From IMG/VR virus record IMGVR_UViG_3300035659_000016, positions 1 through 55,282 of that record: DNA of 55,282 nucleotides, one strand, 5' to 3'. This document shows positions 40,186 to 49,068 of the stretch, piece after piece. The translations under genes were made by a program, and so were the position numbers. The stretch comes from a virus. The notes beneath the pieces are model-generated. The model searched no databases and was not told the DNA's origin. It worked only from the letters and a program-made list of their open reading frames with translations. Position 1 is the stretch's first letter. Every line of letters starts with the position of its first letter.

Positions 40186-41725
40186 GGCTAGAGGTAACGG
40201 CGGAGCGCCAGACACCCCAGCGCTCGAGCCCACCGTAGTGGACCTGGGGGTCGCCGAAGATCGTGATCTCCTAAGGCACTCCGTCCAGAGGGAAGACACC
40301 GTCAAGTACGAAGGTGGCGGTGTTGTTCAATTTTTGATTCCCGTCTATGGCGGGGCGTATTTGCTAGGTAGCCTTCCCACCGAACTCCCTCCGGTCTCCA
40401 CCCTGACGCCGTATAGTAAGGCTCGCGACACCCTTACTAGTCTGACTCCGCGTGCCGAGGGTATGTGGGCTAGTGCGATGCACGTGGCGATCGCCAAGCT
40501 GATCACACGCACGCCGCACTTTGAAGGTCCCGACCCCGACCAAGTCGAAGACATGAACATCCTCTTCCGGCTGTGCGACGGACGTCGTGGCTGGGCCAAG
40601 TTCCTAGAGCGACACCTACAGGACTTTTTCTTGTGCTCTAACGGGGCGTGGATTGAGATCGAGCGAGCAGCACGCCATCCCGCGGCACGCATCACCTCGT
40701 TCCACCACCTCGACTCTTTGCGTGTGTGGCGCACGGGTGATCCCGAGACGCCTGCCATCTATTGGGACTTGCGTGGTACCTACCACGAACTCAAATGGTG
40801 GGAATGCATCAACATTACCGACCTCGAGGCCCCACGTGCCGGCTGGTGGTACGGGGGTGAGTGTGCTGCAGAGCGTGCCTACCGCGACATCCGCGCCGTC
40901 GCTGCGATGACGCAGTTCTTCGACGAAGCTATCACGGGCGGCGGCTATACCTCAATCGAGTTCGTTCCAGGAATCACCGCCAAGCAAATTCTGGAAGCTA
41001 AGAAGGCGTCTTCTGAAGAACTCAAGTCCAAGGGCATCGTCTACATGAACGGCAAGCTGATCATACCGATCTACGGCGACGTGGTGCAGCCCGGATACTC
41101 TGTACAACTCAAAGGTCTGCCGCAAGACTGGGATCGCCGTATGGAAGACCAACTGCGACTGCTACGTTACGCCAAGGCTTTGGGCATTGTACCGCAAGAC
41201 TTGGACCCGCAGCTCACGGCACGCGGTGCCATGGGTGTGGGTAAGCAGGCGGTCATTTTGGACGAAAATGAGAAGGGCTACGGCTCTGGAACATTCGAGC
41301 AGAAGTTACTATCCGCGTTCAATCTGATGGTGTTGCCTAGCAAGGTCACGATGACCCTTACAGCCACGGACCTGCGGGAAGACGAACAGAAAGGTCGCAA
41401 TGCCCTGACCCGTTCGCAGGAGCTGAAAGCCTACGTCGACGCGCGGGTATTGACGCCCGAGGCAGCGCTCTACGTGGCTATCACACGCGGCGATTTGCCA
41501 CGCGAACTAGCACAACCAAAGGCCCCTGTGCAAGCCAGCCTTACGGTAAATCAAAAGCCGGAGAGCAACGAGCCGGAACTGCACTTTGACGCCGATTTGA
41601 TGCACCGTTCGACGCCCGCGACACAGCCCGACGGCCAACCAGCGCCTACACAGGGCGGGGCACGACCAAGTGCTGCAGTGGCTGGAAGGCGACCGCGTAG
41701 TCCTGATCACGTACGTCGCACTTAG
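40178..41725 (+). CDS. Portal protein
   Basis: 515 residues from ATG 40178 (SD AGAGGA), overlapping the terL stop. Portal-like order: N-terminal wing, RMEDQLRLLRYAKALGI stem helix region, QLTARGAMGVGKQAVILDENEKGYG and SAFNLMVLPSKV crown region. The C-terminal ~70 residues are Pro/Gln-rich. Twelve copies would form the DNA entry vertex. Position between TerL and protease is the standard one. Confidence 0.88.
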   Translation: MPKARGNGGAPDTPALEPTVVDLGVAEDRDLLRHSVQREDTVKYEGGGVVQFLIPVYGGAYLLGSLPTELPPVSTLTPYSKARDTLTSLTPRAEGMWASAMHVAIAKLITRTPHFEGPDPDQVEDMNILFRLCDGRRGWAKFLERHLQDFFLCSNGAWIEIERAARHPAARITSFHHLDSLRVWRTGDPETPAIYWDLRGTYHELKWWECINITDLEAPRAGWWYGGECAAERAYRDIRAVAAMTQFFDEAITGGGYTSIEFVPGITAKQILEAKKASSEELKSKGIVYMNGKLIIPIYGDVVQPGYSVQLKGLPQDWDRRMEDQLRLLRYAKALGIVPQDLDPQLTARGAMGVGKQAVILDENEKGYGSGTFEQKLLSAFNLMVLPSKVTMTLTATDLREDEQKGRNALTRSQELKAYVDARVLTPEAALYVAITRGDLPRELAQPKAPVQASLTVNQKPESNEPELHFDADLMHRSTPATQPDGQPAPTQGGARPSAAVAGRRPRSPDHVRRT

Positions 41726-41764
41726 CCACCCAGCAACTAACAGATGACCGATGACCGATGACCG

Positions 41765-42229
41765 ATGATACGAGTCATTCTACCCAACCAATGCGTCCTG
41801 TCACAAGAGATGGTAGACGAACTGCATAGTGAGATGCAGCGTATCGCCGCTCTGATGTCTGTGGACTTGCGAGAGCCAGCCTCGACTTGGGCCGAGCGAG
41901 TGGAGTTCATCATCGACCATCCCGATCCGTGGGCCGTGCGAGTGTATACGGAGAACGCGATTTACAACTGGGTGAACGATGGTACTGCACTACACGACAT
42001 CCCCATAACACCCCACGCGTTGCGCTTTTTCACCGGAGGCACGCCGAAGACGCAACCCATGTCGTTGTCCGCGGGCTCAGGGAGCATCGGCACTACCGAA
42101 GTTATCAGGGGCCACGTACAGCAGAGTATCACCGCACGCCACTTTGATGAAGTCGTCGCTACCAAGTGGGAGTCGCAAATCGATGACTTGCTCCAGATAG
42201 TCGTCGATCGCACAGCGCCACAAGACTAA
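41765..42229 (+). CDS. Hypothetical head-region protein
   Basis: 154 residues from ATG 41765; no SD is present. The leader instead carries (ATGACCG)x3, a 7-base repeat giving ATGs in each frame just before the start. The protein is alpha/beta (RVILPNQCVLSQEMVDELHSEMQRIAALM, and VVATKWESQIDDLLQIVVDR). Between portal and protease one expects a head-assembly protein; no family is recognised. Confidence 0.5.
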   Translation: MIRVILPNQCVLSQEMVDELHSEMQRIAALMSVDLREPASTWAERVEFIIDHPDPWAVRVYTENAIYNWVNDGTALHDIPITPHALRFFTGGTPKTQPMSLSAGSGSIGTTEVIRGHVQQSITARHFDEVVATKWESQIDDLLQIVVDRTAPQD

Positions 42230-42249
42230 CCAGAGGAGACACCTTAACA

Positions 42250-42552
42250 ATGGACCTTACGCAACCGTTCTCTCAATGGCTCATCACACAGGTTGGGTTG
42301 GCTGGCATCGCCTCCGTCGCCTTGTGGCTGATGTCACGATTCTTCAATCAGATGGTCACTGTCACTGCCCTATTGGTAGACGTGGCCACCAAGTCGGCTG
42401 CCGCGATCGCGACGAGCACGGAGTTGCAACGTCAACTAGTGGAACTACTCAGCGACCTCAAGCCCATCATGCAGGGCTGTATTGTCGCTCAGCAACTATC
42501 GCGTGGTGGGCGCGAACCAAAGGAAGAGAGGGCGACGAATGAGTCAGGCTAG
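42250..42552 (+). CDS. Small membrane-anchored protein
   Basis: 100 residues, SD AGAGGAG before ATG 42250. A transmembrane helix near residues 13-31 (VGLAGIASVALWLMSRFF), then an Ala/Val-rich helix and a charged C-terminus (GGREPKEERATNESG). It overlaps the next gene. A role in head assembly or a holin-like activity is possible, but nothing is specific. Confidence 0.55.
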   Translation: MDLTQPFSQWLITQVGLAGIASVALWLMSRFFNQMVTVTALLVDVATKSAAAIATSTELQRQLVELLSDLKPIMQGCIVAQQLSRGGREPKEERATNESG

Positions 42553-42727
42553 GAAGTTACGGCGGCAGTTAGAACGGGTTCGACAACAGTCCATGAAGCA
42601 GCACCTACGCAAGCAGCAGCAGCAGGCTCAGCGACAGCCCACGGCGATTGTAGTGCCAGACAGACACGACGGACCAAAGATATGGCCCACGGGTGGTAGC
42701 GATGGCTCGTGGGGTGCTGGAGAATAA
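42539..42727 (+). CDS. Small basic Gln/Arg-rich protein
   Basis: 62 residues from ATG 42539, overlapping the previous gene by 14 bases; the SD AAAGAGAG-like lies inside it. Strongly Arg/Gln-rich (QARKLRRQLERVRQQSMKQHLRKQQQQAQRQ), a likely helix with charged face, then a Gly-rich tail. It may be a nucleic-acid-binding or scaffold-type peptide; the gene call depends mainly on coding continuity. Confidence 0.5.
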   Translation: MSQARKLRRQLERVRQQSMKQHLRKQQQQAQRQPTAIVVPDRHDGPKIWPTGGSDGSWGAGE

Positions 42728-42730
42728 ACC

Positions 42731-44374
42731 ATGCCCTACTTGAAGGTCGGTAATTGCGTGTACAAAAAGAACCCAGATGGGTCGCGTGGCGAGAAGGTGG
42801 GGTGCACCTCCGGCGACATCAACAAGTACATGGCAGCCCTCCAAATGAATGCAAAGTCCGTAAGCGCCGCACCCGGTGGTGGTGCAATGCTTCACGGCCC
42901 GGGCTCGCTATTAGGTGTCCAGGGTCTCGCTGGTCAACCTGCCCCCAGAGGCCCCAGCAAGAAGCGAGTGCGGCGTAAGGAAGCACACCTGATGGACTGG
43001 CTTATGCCCAGTGAGGGTCACGGTGTCAAAGAGACACCGGCCGATTTAGCCCTGACCAAGGACGCTGGCGGTCGGTGGGTTTGGGTTATGTTTACGTCCA
43101 GTACCTTTGTGGACAGGGACGGTGACGTCCTTAGTAAGCGGGCTCAGGACGCCGATACCGACCATATGAATCGCACCAAGGAGTTCGGGAAGCTGGTGTG
43201 GTGGCACGTGGGCACACCGACAAATGAGGACCGCTATCCCACGACCCCGCAGTTGATCCTAGGGGATTGTCTCTTCTCCGCTATGCACGGGAAGATTCGG
43301 GTCGAAGCCGGACACTTCCGCGACGAGCGAGTAGGAGAGGCCTTTAACATACACTCGAAAGAGCTGTCGGCCAGCCTAGCTTTCGCATATCCGCTAACGG
43401 AGCCAGACGCGACAGGAACGTTTTGGGACATCCGCACGCTCGAGCGCTCCGTACTACCCAAGGAGCACGCTGCGAACGTTTTGGCGGGACTTTTCACTCA
43501 CAAGGAGAAACCTATGCAACTAGATGCAATGAAAACCAAGGAACTGGAAAAGCTGCTGGGCCCCACAGGGCCTGCGGTGGTCGAGAAGCTGCTCGCCGAT
43601 GCGGACCAGCGAGTCTTCTTGGCCAATCTTTTGCAGATCCGTAACAAAGAGGCTGCCGCGGCGGCCACGGCGGGACATGCACACTCGAACTTCGCACACC
43701 TCCACACCGTGAAGGGCACAGACGTGCCTTCGAGCCATGCACACAACGTCATGCACGACCATGCGTTCAAGGATGGCGAGGCGGCGGACGCACATGCACA
43801 TCCCGGGGAGCCACCGCTGATGCAGCATGACCACCCCATCGAAACACCAGCCGAAGAAGTGGCCGAGGAAGCCAAGGCCAAGGCCCTAGCAACCAAGGCC
43901 AAAGGCGCCAAGACCAAGGAAGGGGAAGGCTTGGGTACAAAGGTGGTTCGCACAGCAGAGGAGTTGTTAGCCTGGCTTACCAAAGCCAAGGAAGCATCCA
44001 AGGACCCCGACCAGGCATTGCTCACTGCTCTCAGGATGGAAGAGTTCAACACTACGCTGTCCGAGATGCAGGCGGCCATGGAGACCCATGCGGAGCCCAC
44101 TCCTGAACTGGTGGCTTTCAAGGAAGCTCAGGTCGCACAGGGCAAGCGCATGGACACCATCATGACACTGCTCACAGAGTTGATGGGCGGTGTGCCAGAA
44201 GGTCTCCGCCCCGCACTACCTGGTGAACGCCCTAGCCAGAGCGACAAGACGGCGCTAGGTGGTGACAACACCCTGGTCGCTGCCATCGAAGCGGCACGGA
44301 CTAAAGAAGCCGATGGCGGCCCAGATCGCCTCACGGATTGGCTCTTGAACAACCCGTACAAACCGGCCGTCTAG
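42731..44374 (+). CDS. Capsid maturation protease fused to scaffold
   Basis: 547 residues from ATG 42731 (SD GGAG). Residues about 110-265 resemble the XkdF/prohead-protease type: VMFTSSTFVDRDGDVLSKRA, WWHVGTPTNEDR and SKELSASLAFAYP, where His and Ser/Asp would form the active centre. A His-rich region (about 314-368, 12 His) and a coiled acidic C-terminal scaffold follow. A strong SD before ATG 43514 marks a nested scaffold gene. Residues 54-66 match a peptide in the capsid protein (LHGPGSLLGVQGL). Confidence 0.72.
   Translation: MPYLKVGNCVYKKNPDGSRGEKVGCTSGDINKYMAALQMNAKSVSAAPGGGAMLHGPGSLLGVQGLAGQPAPRGPSKKRVRRKEAHLMDWLMPSEGHGVKETPADLALTKDAGGRWVWVMFTSSTFVDRDGDVLSKRAQDADTDHMNRTKEFGKLVWWHVGTPTNEDRYPTTPQLILGDCLFSAMHGKIRVEAGHFRDERVGEAFNIHSKELSASLAFAYPLTEPDATGTFWDIRTLERSVLPKEHAANVLAGLFTHKEKPMQLDAMKTKELEKLLGPTGPAVVEKLLADADQRVFLANLLQIRNKEAAAAATAGHAHSNFAHLHTVKGTDVPSSHAHNVMHDHAFKDGEAADAHAHPGEPPLMQHDHPIETPAEEVAEEAKAKALATKAKGAKTKEGEGLGTKVVRTAEELLAWLTKAKEASKDPDQALLTALRMEEFNTTLSEMQAAMETHAEPTPELVAFKEAQVAQGKRMDTIMTLLTELMGGVPEGLRPALPGERPSQSDKTALGGDNTLVAAIEAARTKEADGGPDRLTDWLLNNPYKPAV
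43514..44374 (+). CDS. Nested scaffold protein (internal start)
   Basis: In-frame ATG 43514 (codon 262 of the protease) follows AAGGAG with a 6-base spacing. It would give a 286-residue protein with the His-rich region, an Ala/Lys-rich stretch and coiled-coil helices. Nested scaffold production from the 3' part of a protease gene is established in lambda (C/Nu3). Here it is inferred from the SD. Confidence 0.6.
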   Translation: MQLDAMKTKELEKLLGPTGPAVVEKLLADADQRVFLANLLQIRNKEAAAAATAGHAHSNFAHLHTVKGTDVPSSHAHNVMHDHAFKDGEAADAHAHPGEPPLMQHDHPIETPAEEVAEEAKAKALATKAKGAKTKEGEGLGTKVVRTAEELLAWLTKAKEASKDPDQALLTALRMEEFNTTLSEMQAAMETHAEPTPELVAFKEAQVAQGKRMDTIMTLLTELMGGVPEGLRPALPGERPSQSDKTALGGDNTLVAAIEAARTKEADGGPDRLTDWLLNNPYKPAV

Positions 44375-44407
44375 CACGGCCCATGAACTAGCTGTAGGAG
44401 AGAATCT

Positions 44408-45886
44408 ATGGTACAACCTTACCCACTGTCTAAGACCCAAGAGCAGGACGTACGGGCAAAGTTCGGCGAAGCGGCTCTGGACGCCCTCGTCGACGTACTC
44501 CTCTCTCGGGCTCAAGCCAAAACCAAGGCAGTCTCGGCAACCGCGAGCTATGCCTACCTCCACGGTCCTGGGTCGTTGCTGGGTGTTCTGGGCTTGCCCC
44601 AAGCGTTCCGCAACGCTATGATCCTACCCGTGAAGGGACTTCAAACTGAACTGCAGTACATGCGCTCGGACTTTGAGAACGAGCTCTTTACGATCATGAC
44701 AGGGCAGACGGCTAGTACGGGTACAGAGCCGACTGCGAACTGCATGGACAGCACAGAGCCCGGCGCCTTGAAGATCTGCAGTCAGGTCTGGCCCTTTGGT
44801 CGGTTGCAGAAGGACTCTCAGGTGCTCGATGTGACGATGACGAATCGCCTCATCAACCGTGGGGAGTTCATCGATCCCACGATCGTCGGCAACCCCTTCC
44901 AGGACCTGCTTCCCAAGGGCCTTCCGGTCAATCCGCTGGCGGCTTTCAAGGACGACGCTTCCAAAAAGTTGACCGAGCTCTTCGTGGCTATGTATCGTGA
45001 CTACGGCCACGTCAACTACGACGGCAACCCCGGGAACACTGGTGCAAGCACTGGTGGTTACCTTGAATGGAACGGGCTAGACCGCCTCTTCAACACCGGC
45101 TATCAGGACGCGATTTCAGGCAAGCCGTGTCCCGCAGCCGACAGCATGGTGCGCAGTTTCAACAATCTCCTGATGAACACAAACGCGTTGGCGTTGGTTC
45201 AAGAGATCAGTGAGATGATCCGCGCACAGAAGTATCTCGCGGAGAGAACAGGACAAGCGCCCGTGGAGTATGCCTTCAACATGCGCTACAGTGCGTTCCT
45301 CGTTCTCACCGAGGTGTGGCCGTGCGCCTACTTCACGGTCATGTGCACCAACTTGCAGACCGGCGCTCGGGACTTTGTGAATGCGGAGCGCCAGCTGCAA
45401 CTGCGCAACGAGATGCGTGAAGGAATGTACATCGTCACGGTCTTCGGGGACAAAATCCCCGTCATCATCGACGATTTCATCATCGAGAACAACCCACTCC
45501 CCGGTACGTTCCAATCCGACATCTACTTGCTGCCCAAGGTCGCTGGGGGCCGCCCGGCCACGTACTTCCAGTTCTTCAACTGGGATGGCCCGGCAGCCGC
45601 AGTCGAAATCGGCAACCTGTTAGCCCCACCTGGTACCTTCACTACAGCCGCGGGTGGGCGTTACTTGATGGTTAAGAAAATGCCCAACAACACCTGCGTG
45701 CAGGTTCAAGCCATCGAGAAGAAACGGCTCATTTGTGAAACGCCCTTCTTGGCGGCACGCCTTACCAACTGCCGCTACACCGTGACGATCCACGAGCGAG
45801 AGCCGCTGACAACCGCGCCGTACTTCGTAGACGGTGGCCAGTACTACAACTACCCACCGTACTTCTACCCCGCCTATCCTGGCTAA
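44408..45886 (+). CDS. Major capsid protein (HK97-like fold inferred)
   Basis: 492 residues, SD TAGGAGAG before ATG 44408. Placement after protease/scaffold and before connector genes fits the major capsid protein. The N-terminal ~75 residues include LHGPGSLLGVLGL, shared with the protease; this segment may be the cleaved delta domain. The remainder is a mixed alpha/beta coat-like sequence (YFTVMCTNLQTGARDFVNAERQLQLRNEMREG and YIVTVFGDKIPVIIDDFI are typical P-loop/A-domain-like strands). An unusual Tyr/Pro tail (YNYPPYFYPAYPG) ends the protein. Confidence 0.78.
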   Translation: MVQPYPLSKTQEQDVRAKFGEAALDALVDVLLSRAQAKTKAVSATASYAYLHGPGSLLGVLGLPQAFRNAMILPVKGLQTELQYMRSDFENELFTIMTGQTASTGTEPTANCMDSTEPGALKICSQVWPFGRLQKDSQVLDVTMTNRLINRGEFIDPTIVGNPFQDLLPKGLPVNPLAAFKDDASKKLTELFVAMYRDYGHVNYDGNPGNTGASTGGYLEWNGLDRLFNTGYQDAISGKPCPAADSMVRSFNNLLMNTNALALVQEISEMIRAQKYLAERTGQAPVEYAFNMRYSAFLVLTEVWPCAYFTVMCTNLQTGARDFVNAERQLQLRNEMREGMYIVTVFGDKIPVIIDDFIIENNPLPGTFQSDIYLLPKVAGGRPATYFQFFNWDGPAAAVEIGNLLAPPGTFTTAAGGRYLMVKKMPNNTCVQVQAIEKKRLICETPFLAARLTNCRYTVTIHEREPLTTAPYFVDGGQYYNYPPYFYPAYPG

Positions 45887-45915
45887 AAGGTAAAAGTAAA
45901 GGAGATCAGAACCAA

Positions 45916-45947
45916 AATGGGGGTTGCTCGACAAAGCAACCCCCATT
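45916..45947 (+). terminator. Perfect 13-bp hairpin after the capsid gene
   Basis: AATGGGGGTTGCT (45916-45928) pairs with AGCAACCCCCATT (45935-45947) with a 6-base loop. It lies about 30 bases past the capsid gene stop; there is no T-tract (AACCCAAAGG follows), so it may be a partial terminator or RNA-stability element that leaves much capsid mRNA upstream. The same bases encode a 10-residue mini-ORF (45917-45949) with its own SD AAAGGAG. Confidence 0.7.
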
Positions 45948-45962
45948 AACCCAAAGGAGCAA

Positions 45963-47174
45963 ATGCAAGCCAAGCCGTGGGTCACAATAATCACCCCCGT
46001 AGCCGAGCCGCACGTGGTGCTACTGTCACAGGCCGTATCTTCAGTCGAGGCCCAGACGGTTGGGGGGTGGCAAGTTTTGATCGTTAACGACACAGGTCGC
46101 AAGCTAGACCCTATGCGACCCACAGACAGCCGGATCCAGATAGTGTCTACAAAGGGAGGCACTGGATCCGCACACTCCCGCAATGTGGGTGTGGACAAGG
46201 CGACTACGCCGTTTGTGGCCTTTTTGGACGCCGACGACCTCCTAGTACACACGGCACTTGAAGTTATGGTGCGGGGGTTCGCTTCGCCCCCAGACATCTC
46301 GTACACCTACGGAGACCATTTCGAGCTGACTGCGTCCAAAGAGGTCAAGTACTTCACGACATCATCGTATGATCGCGTAGAGATACTCAAGCACAGTCTT
46401 CATGCGGTCACTACACTCATTCCGAAATCTGTCGTTCTGGCCGCAGGGGGTTTTGACGAGCAATACAAAGGGTGGGAGGACTGGGAGTTCTATCTACGCC
46501 TAGCCCTCAAGGGGTACTGTGGTCTGAAGGTTCCGTCACCCACAATCGTCTACCGCCTGGCGAGCTCGCTCAACCGTGAACGCCACAACGCCGACGGGCC
46601 CGCACAACGAATGACTATTATCCGCAAGTACGCGGATTGGTTCGAAGGGAGGAAACAACCTATGGGATGCTGCCCCCAAGATCCAGAAGCGCTTAGGGTG
46701 GCGCAGGAAATGATTGACGCCCTGCCGAAGGCGAAGGGTGGCAAAGTACTACTGGAGTACATCGGGTCCGCAAAGGGCACAATACCCTTCAGAGGTCCCA
46801 GCGGTTCCACGTATGTTGGGGCACGCGATGGCATCAACGCTTTTGTTCAAGCGGACCCCAAGGACGTAGCACACCTAATCGACACACAGCAATGGCGCCA
46901 GTCAGTACAGGCGGCAACACCCACTGTCGAGCCCAAGCCCGCCGAAGTCGCCCTACCTGCCACCTTCAGTCGGCCCGAAGCCGCAGACGCCCCTCGCGCA
47001 GAGTTTACAGCGCAGCCCGGGGCTACAGTAGTCCCGCCGGGTGACGGAGAGATGCCACAGATGACATCACCGTTCTTGCCCGACGCTGTCGTAGTCACCC
47101 CGACGCCCAAGACCCGCACGCCTCGCAAACCCAAGGTGACGACGACAGTTGGAGGGCCCCCCGATGCTGTATGA
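45963..47174 (+). CDS. GT2-family glycosyltransferase
   Basis: 403 residues from ATG 45963 (SD AAAGGAG). GT-A fold: VTIITPV start, AVSSVEAQTVGGWQVLIVNDTG, GSAHSRNVGVDKATTPFVAFLDADDLL (DXD-like), and FDEQYKGWEDWEFYLRLALKG (ED-x-x acceptor region). Residues about 250-403 are a separate Pro/Thr-rich tail. It transfers a sugar from a nucleotide donor. First gene of a five-gene sugar-related group following the capsid gene. Confidence 0.88.
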   Translation: MQAKPWVTIITPVAEPHVVLLSQAVSSVEAQTVGGWQVLIVNDTGRKLDPMRPTDSRIQIVSTKGGTGSAHSRNVGVDKATTPFVAFLDADDLLVHTALEVMVRGFASPPDISYTYGDHFELTASKEVKYFTTSSYDRVEILKHSLHAVTTLIPKSVVLAAGGFDEQYKGWEDWEFYLRLALKGYCGLKVPSPTIVYRLASSLNRERHNADGPAQRMTIIRKYADWFEGRKQPMGCCPQDPEALRVAQEMIDALPKAKGGKVLLEYIGSAKGTIPFRGPSGSTYVGARDGINAFVQADPKDVAHLIDTQQWRQSVQAATPTVEPKPAEVALPATFSRPEAADAPRAEFTAQPGATVVPPGDGEMPQMTSPFLPDAVVVTPTPKTRTPRKPKVTTTVGGPPDAV

Positions 47175-47940
47175 TTGCTTTCTTTTTAGCGGTCTAGGTG
47201 CCGAGCAAGTACTACTAGACATTCGCTTGCGGGAGCTGCACGACGTAGTCGAGCACTTTGTGCTAGTGGAGGCGACCAAGACCTTCACAGGCCAATCCAA
47301 GCCAATTTACATGGGCGATCACCACAAAGCCGTACGCAATTTGCGCTACGTGGTGGTCAACGATATGCCTGAAACCCAAAACCCGTGGGAGCGCGAAGCC
47401 TTCCAACGCAATGCGATCCTGCGGGGACTAACGGACGCGAAAGACGATGACTTGGCGCTGATGTCTGACGTGGACGAGATTCCGAGGGCCGAGACCCTAC
47501 CTCGCATTCTAGCACATGGAACCCTACTCGCCTTTGAGCAGGAGTTCTTCTACTACAATTTCAACACTCGAGCCAGAGGAAAGTGGTTAGGAACGCGGAT
47601 GTGTTCTGTGGGCGACTTGCGGCGCTGGTCACCCCAAGAAGCCCGCCGCCGCTTTACTGACAAGGTGGCTCGCGGAGGTTGGCACCTCACATGGTTCGGT
47701 AGTGACGAGGACACCGCCACGAAAATTAGGTCTTTTTCACACCAGGAATACAACAAGCCCGAGTTTACCGACCTGGAGCAGATTAGTGCACGCCGCCAGA
47801 AGGGGGCCGACCTGTTCGATCGACCCGTCATGCAGTTCGAACGAGTCAACGGCAACCTATCGCACCTACCACAGTGTGTTCAGTTACATCCTGATTGGTA
47901 CCAGCAGTTCTTTGCCACCCAAGCGGAAGGGGTGCCGTGA
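47164..47940 (+). CDS. GT17-like glycosyltransferase
   Basis: 258 residues from ATG 47164 (SD TTGGAGGG). GT17 motifs: YDCFLFSGLGAEQVLLDIRLRELHDVVEHFVLVEATKTFTG, then LALMSDVDEIPR (DXD) and WHLTWFGSDED, as in beta-1,4-N-acetylglucosaminyltransferase-type enzymes. Overlaps the upstream GT2 and the methyltransferase by a few bases. Probable target: a capsid or tail glycan or a nucleotide sugar acceptor. Confidence 0.83.
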   Translation: MLYDCFLFSGLGAEQVLLDIRLRELHDVVEHFVLVEATKTFTGQSKPIYMGDHHKAVRNLRYVVVNDMPETQNPWEREAFQRNAILRGLTDAKDDDLALMSDVDEIPRAETLPRILAHGTLLAFEQEFFYYNFNTRARGKWLGTRMCSVGDLRRWSPQEARRRFTDKVARGGWHLTWFGSDEDTATKIRSFSHQEYNKPEFTDLEQISARRQKGADLFDRPVMQFERVNGNLSHLPQCVQLHPDWYQQFFATQAEGVP

Positions 47941-48542
47941 AGATCGATCTCAACCCCTATCCAGGAAGGGATAAAGAGCCCCTCAATGCCCACCCGCAGG
48001 ACGGGCTTGAAGAGTACCAAAGAGCCTGGGAGATTGAGACCCTGGAAGACCTTTACATCGCCAAAGCACCCAAGCGGGTGTGTGAGATCGGCATCTTTCA
48101 GGGTGGTACCCTCAAGCGCTGGCTGCAGCATGCCGCTTTCGGGGCCATCGTTGTGGCTGTGGACATCGATCTCGTGCCGTTGCGGAAACACCCTTACAGT
48201 GAATGGGTCAAGCCGTCCACCACCCTAAAAATTATCCAGGGGGGTACCGAGCACGCCTCGACGTTCGACGCCGTGCGCGAGGCCGTAGGTGGACAGCTAG
48301 ACTGGTTGTGGATCGATGGGGATCACACCTACAACATGACGAAGAGTGACTTGGCCCGCTACGGCCCTCTGGTGGTCGAAGGGGGCCTTATCGCCATGCA
48401 CGACATTAACCTACCCGGAATCGCAGCCGTGTGGGACGAGGTACAGAAGGCCGGTTACCTTACCCGCGAGTTGCAGTCGCAGTTCGTAGCTCCTGACGAA
48501 GGGGTGGCAAAGGGTACTGGGATTGGAGTTATCTATGTATAA
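47937..48542 (+). CDS. Class I SAM-dependent methyltransferase
   Basis: 201 residues from GTG 47937, overlapping the upstream stop (GTGA). Rossmann motif VCEIGIFQGGTLKRWL (SAM loop), VVAVDIDL (acidic residue after strand 2), LDWLWIDGDHTYNMTKSDLARYGPLVVEGGLIAMHDI (Methyltransf_24-like). This subfamily often modifies sugars or small molecules; here it is framed by glycosyltransferases. Confidence 0.85.
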   Translation: MKIDLNPYPGRDKEPLNAHPQDGLEEYQRAWEIETLEDLYIAKAPKRVCEIGIFQGGTLKRWLQHAAFGAIVVAVDIDLVPLRKHPYSEWVKPSTTLKIIQGGTEHASTFDAVREAVGGQLDWLWIDGDHTYNMTKSDLARYGPLVVEGGLIAMHDINLPGIAAVWDEVQKAGYLTRELQSQFVAPDEGVAKGTGIGVIYV

Positions 48543-49068
48543 CCCCATCGTTGGGGAGCCGTGGGGGAGCCTCCTACCCAAGCTACGAGAACACCCGAGC
48601 GTAATCGTCACAGGGCCCTCGCGCTCTGGCACGACCGTCGCCGCCCGCATCCTAGCGGATGCACTAGGTTATAAATACGTCGACGAAAACGATTTCGGGA
48701 TCGGAAACGTCGTACGCGCCAGGGGCTTCGTTGCACAGCAGCATGTAGTGTTGCAAGCTCCCGGGCTGTGCCATGCAGCACACCGCCTGGGGTGCGCTGT
48801 AGTGATAATGCGACGCAACCTAGAGGCGATCCACGCCAGCGAGCGTCGCATCCCTAAATGGATAGAAGAACAAGAGCCACAAGAGTCCCAGAAGTACGGT
48901 GGCGTTATCCTGACCCACTTGGCGGAACTGAAGTACTTTTGTTGGGACCTGGAACAGAAGTTCAAGTGCATCTCGTTCGATCTGGACTACGAGTCGCTGC
49001 GGACGCACCCCATGTGGATCGACCCTGAAAAGCGCAAAGGCTTTGGAGTACGCCAATGGAAACTTTAG
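48535..49068 (+). CDS. P-loop sulfotransferase-like protein
   Basis: 177 residues from ATG 48535 (SD GGAG). N-terminal VIVTGPSRSGTTVAARILADALG resembles the PAPS-binding P-loop of sulfotransferases (xxxRSGTTxLxxxL); CAVVIMRRNLEAIHASERRIPKW could be the 3'-phosphate region. The length is short for a full sulfotransferase. A kinase with the same P-loop cannot be excluded. It fits a sugar-decoration cassette. Confidence 0.7.
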   Translation: MYNPIVGEPWGSLLPKLREHPSVIVTGPSRSGTTVAARILADALGYKYVDENDFGIGNVVRARGFVAQQHVVLQAPGLCHAAHRLGCAVVIMRRNLEAIHASERRIPKWIEEQEPQESQKYGGVILTHLAELKYFCWDLEQKFKCISFDLDYESLRTHPMWIDPEKRKGFGVRQWKL

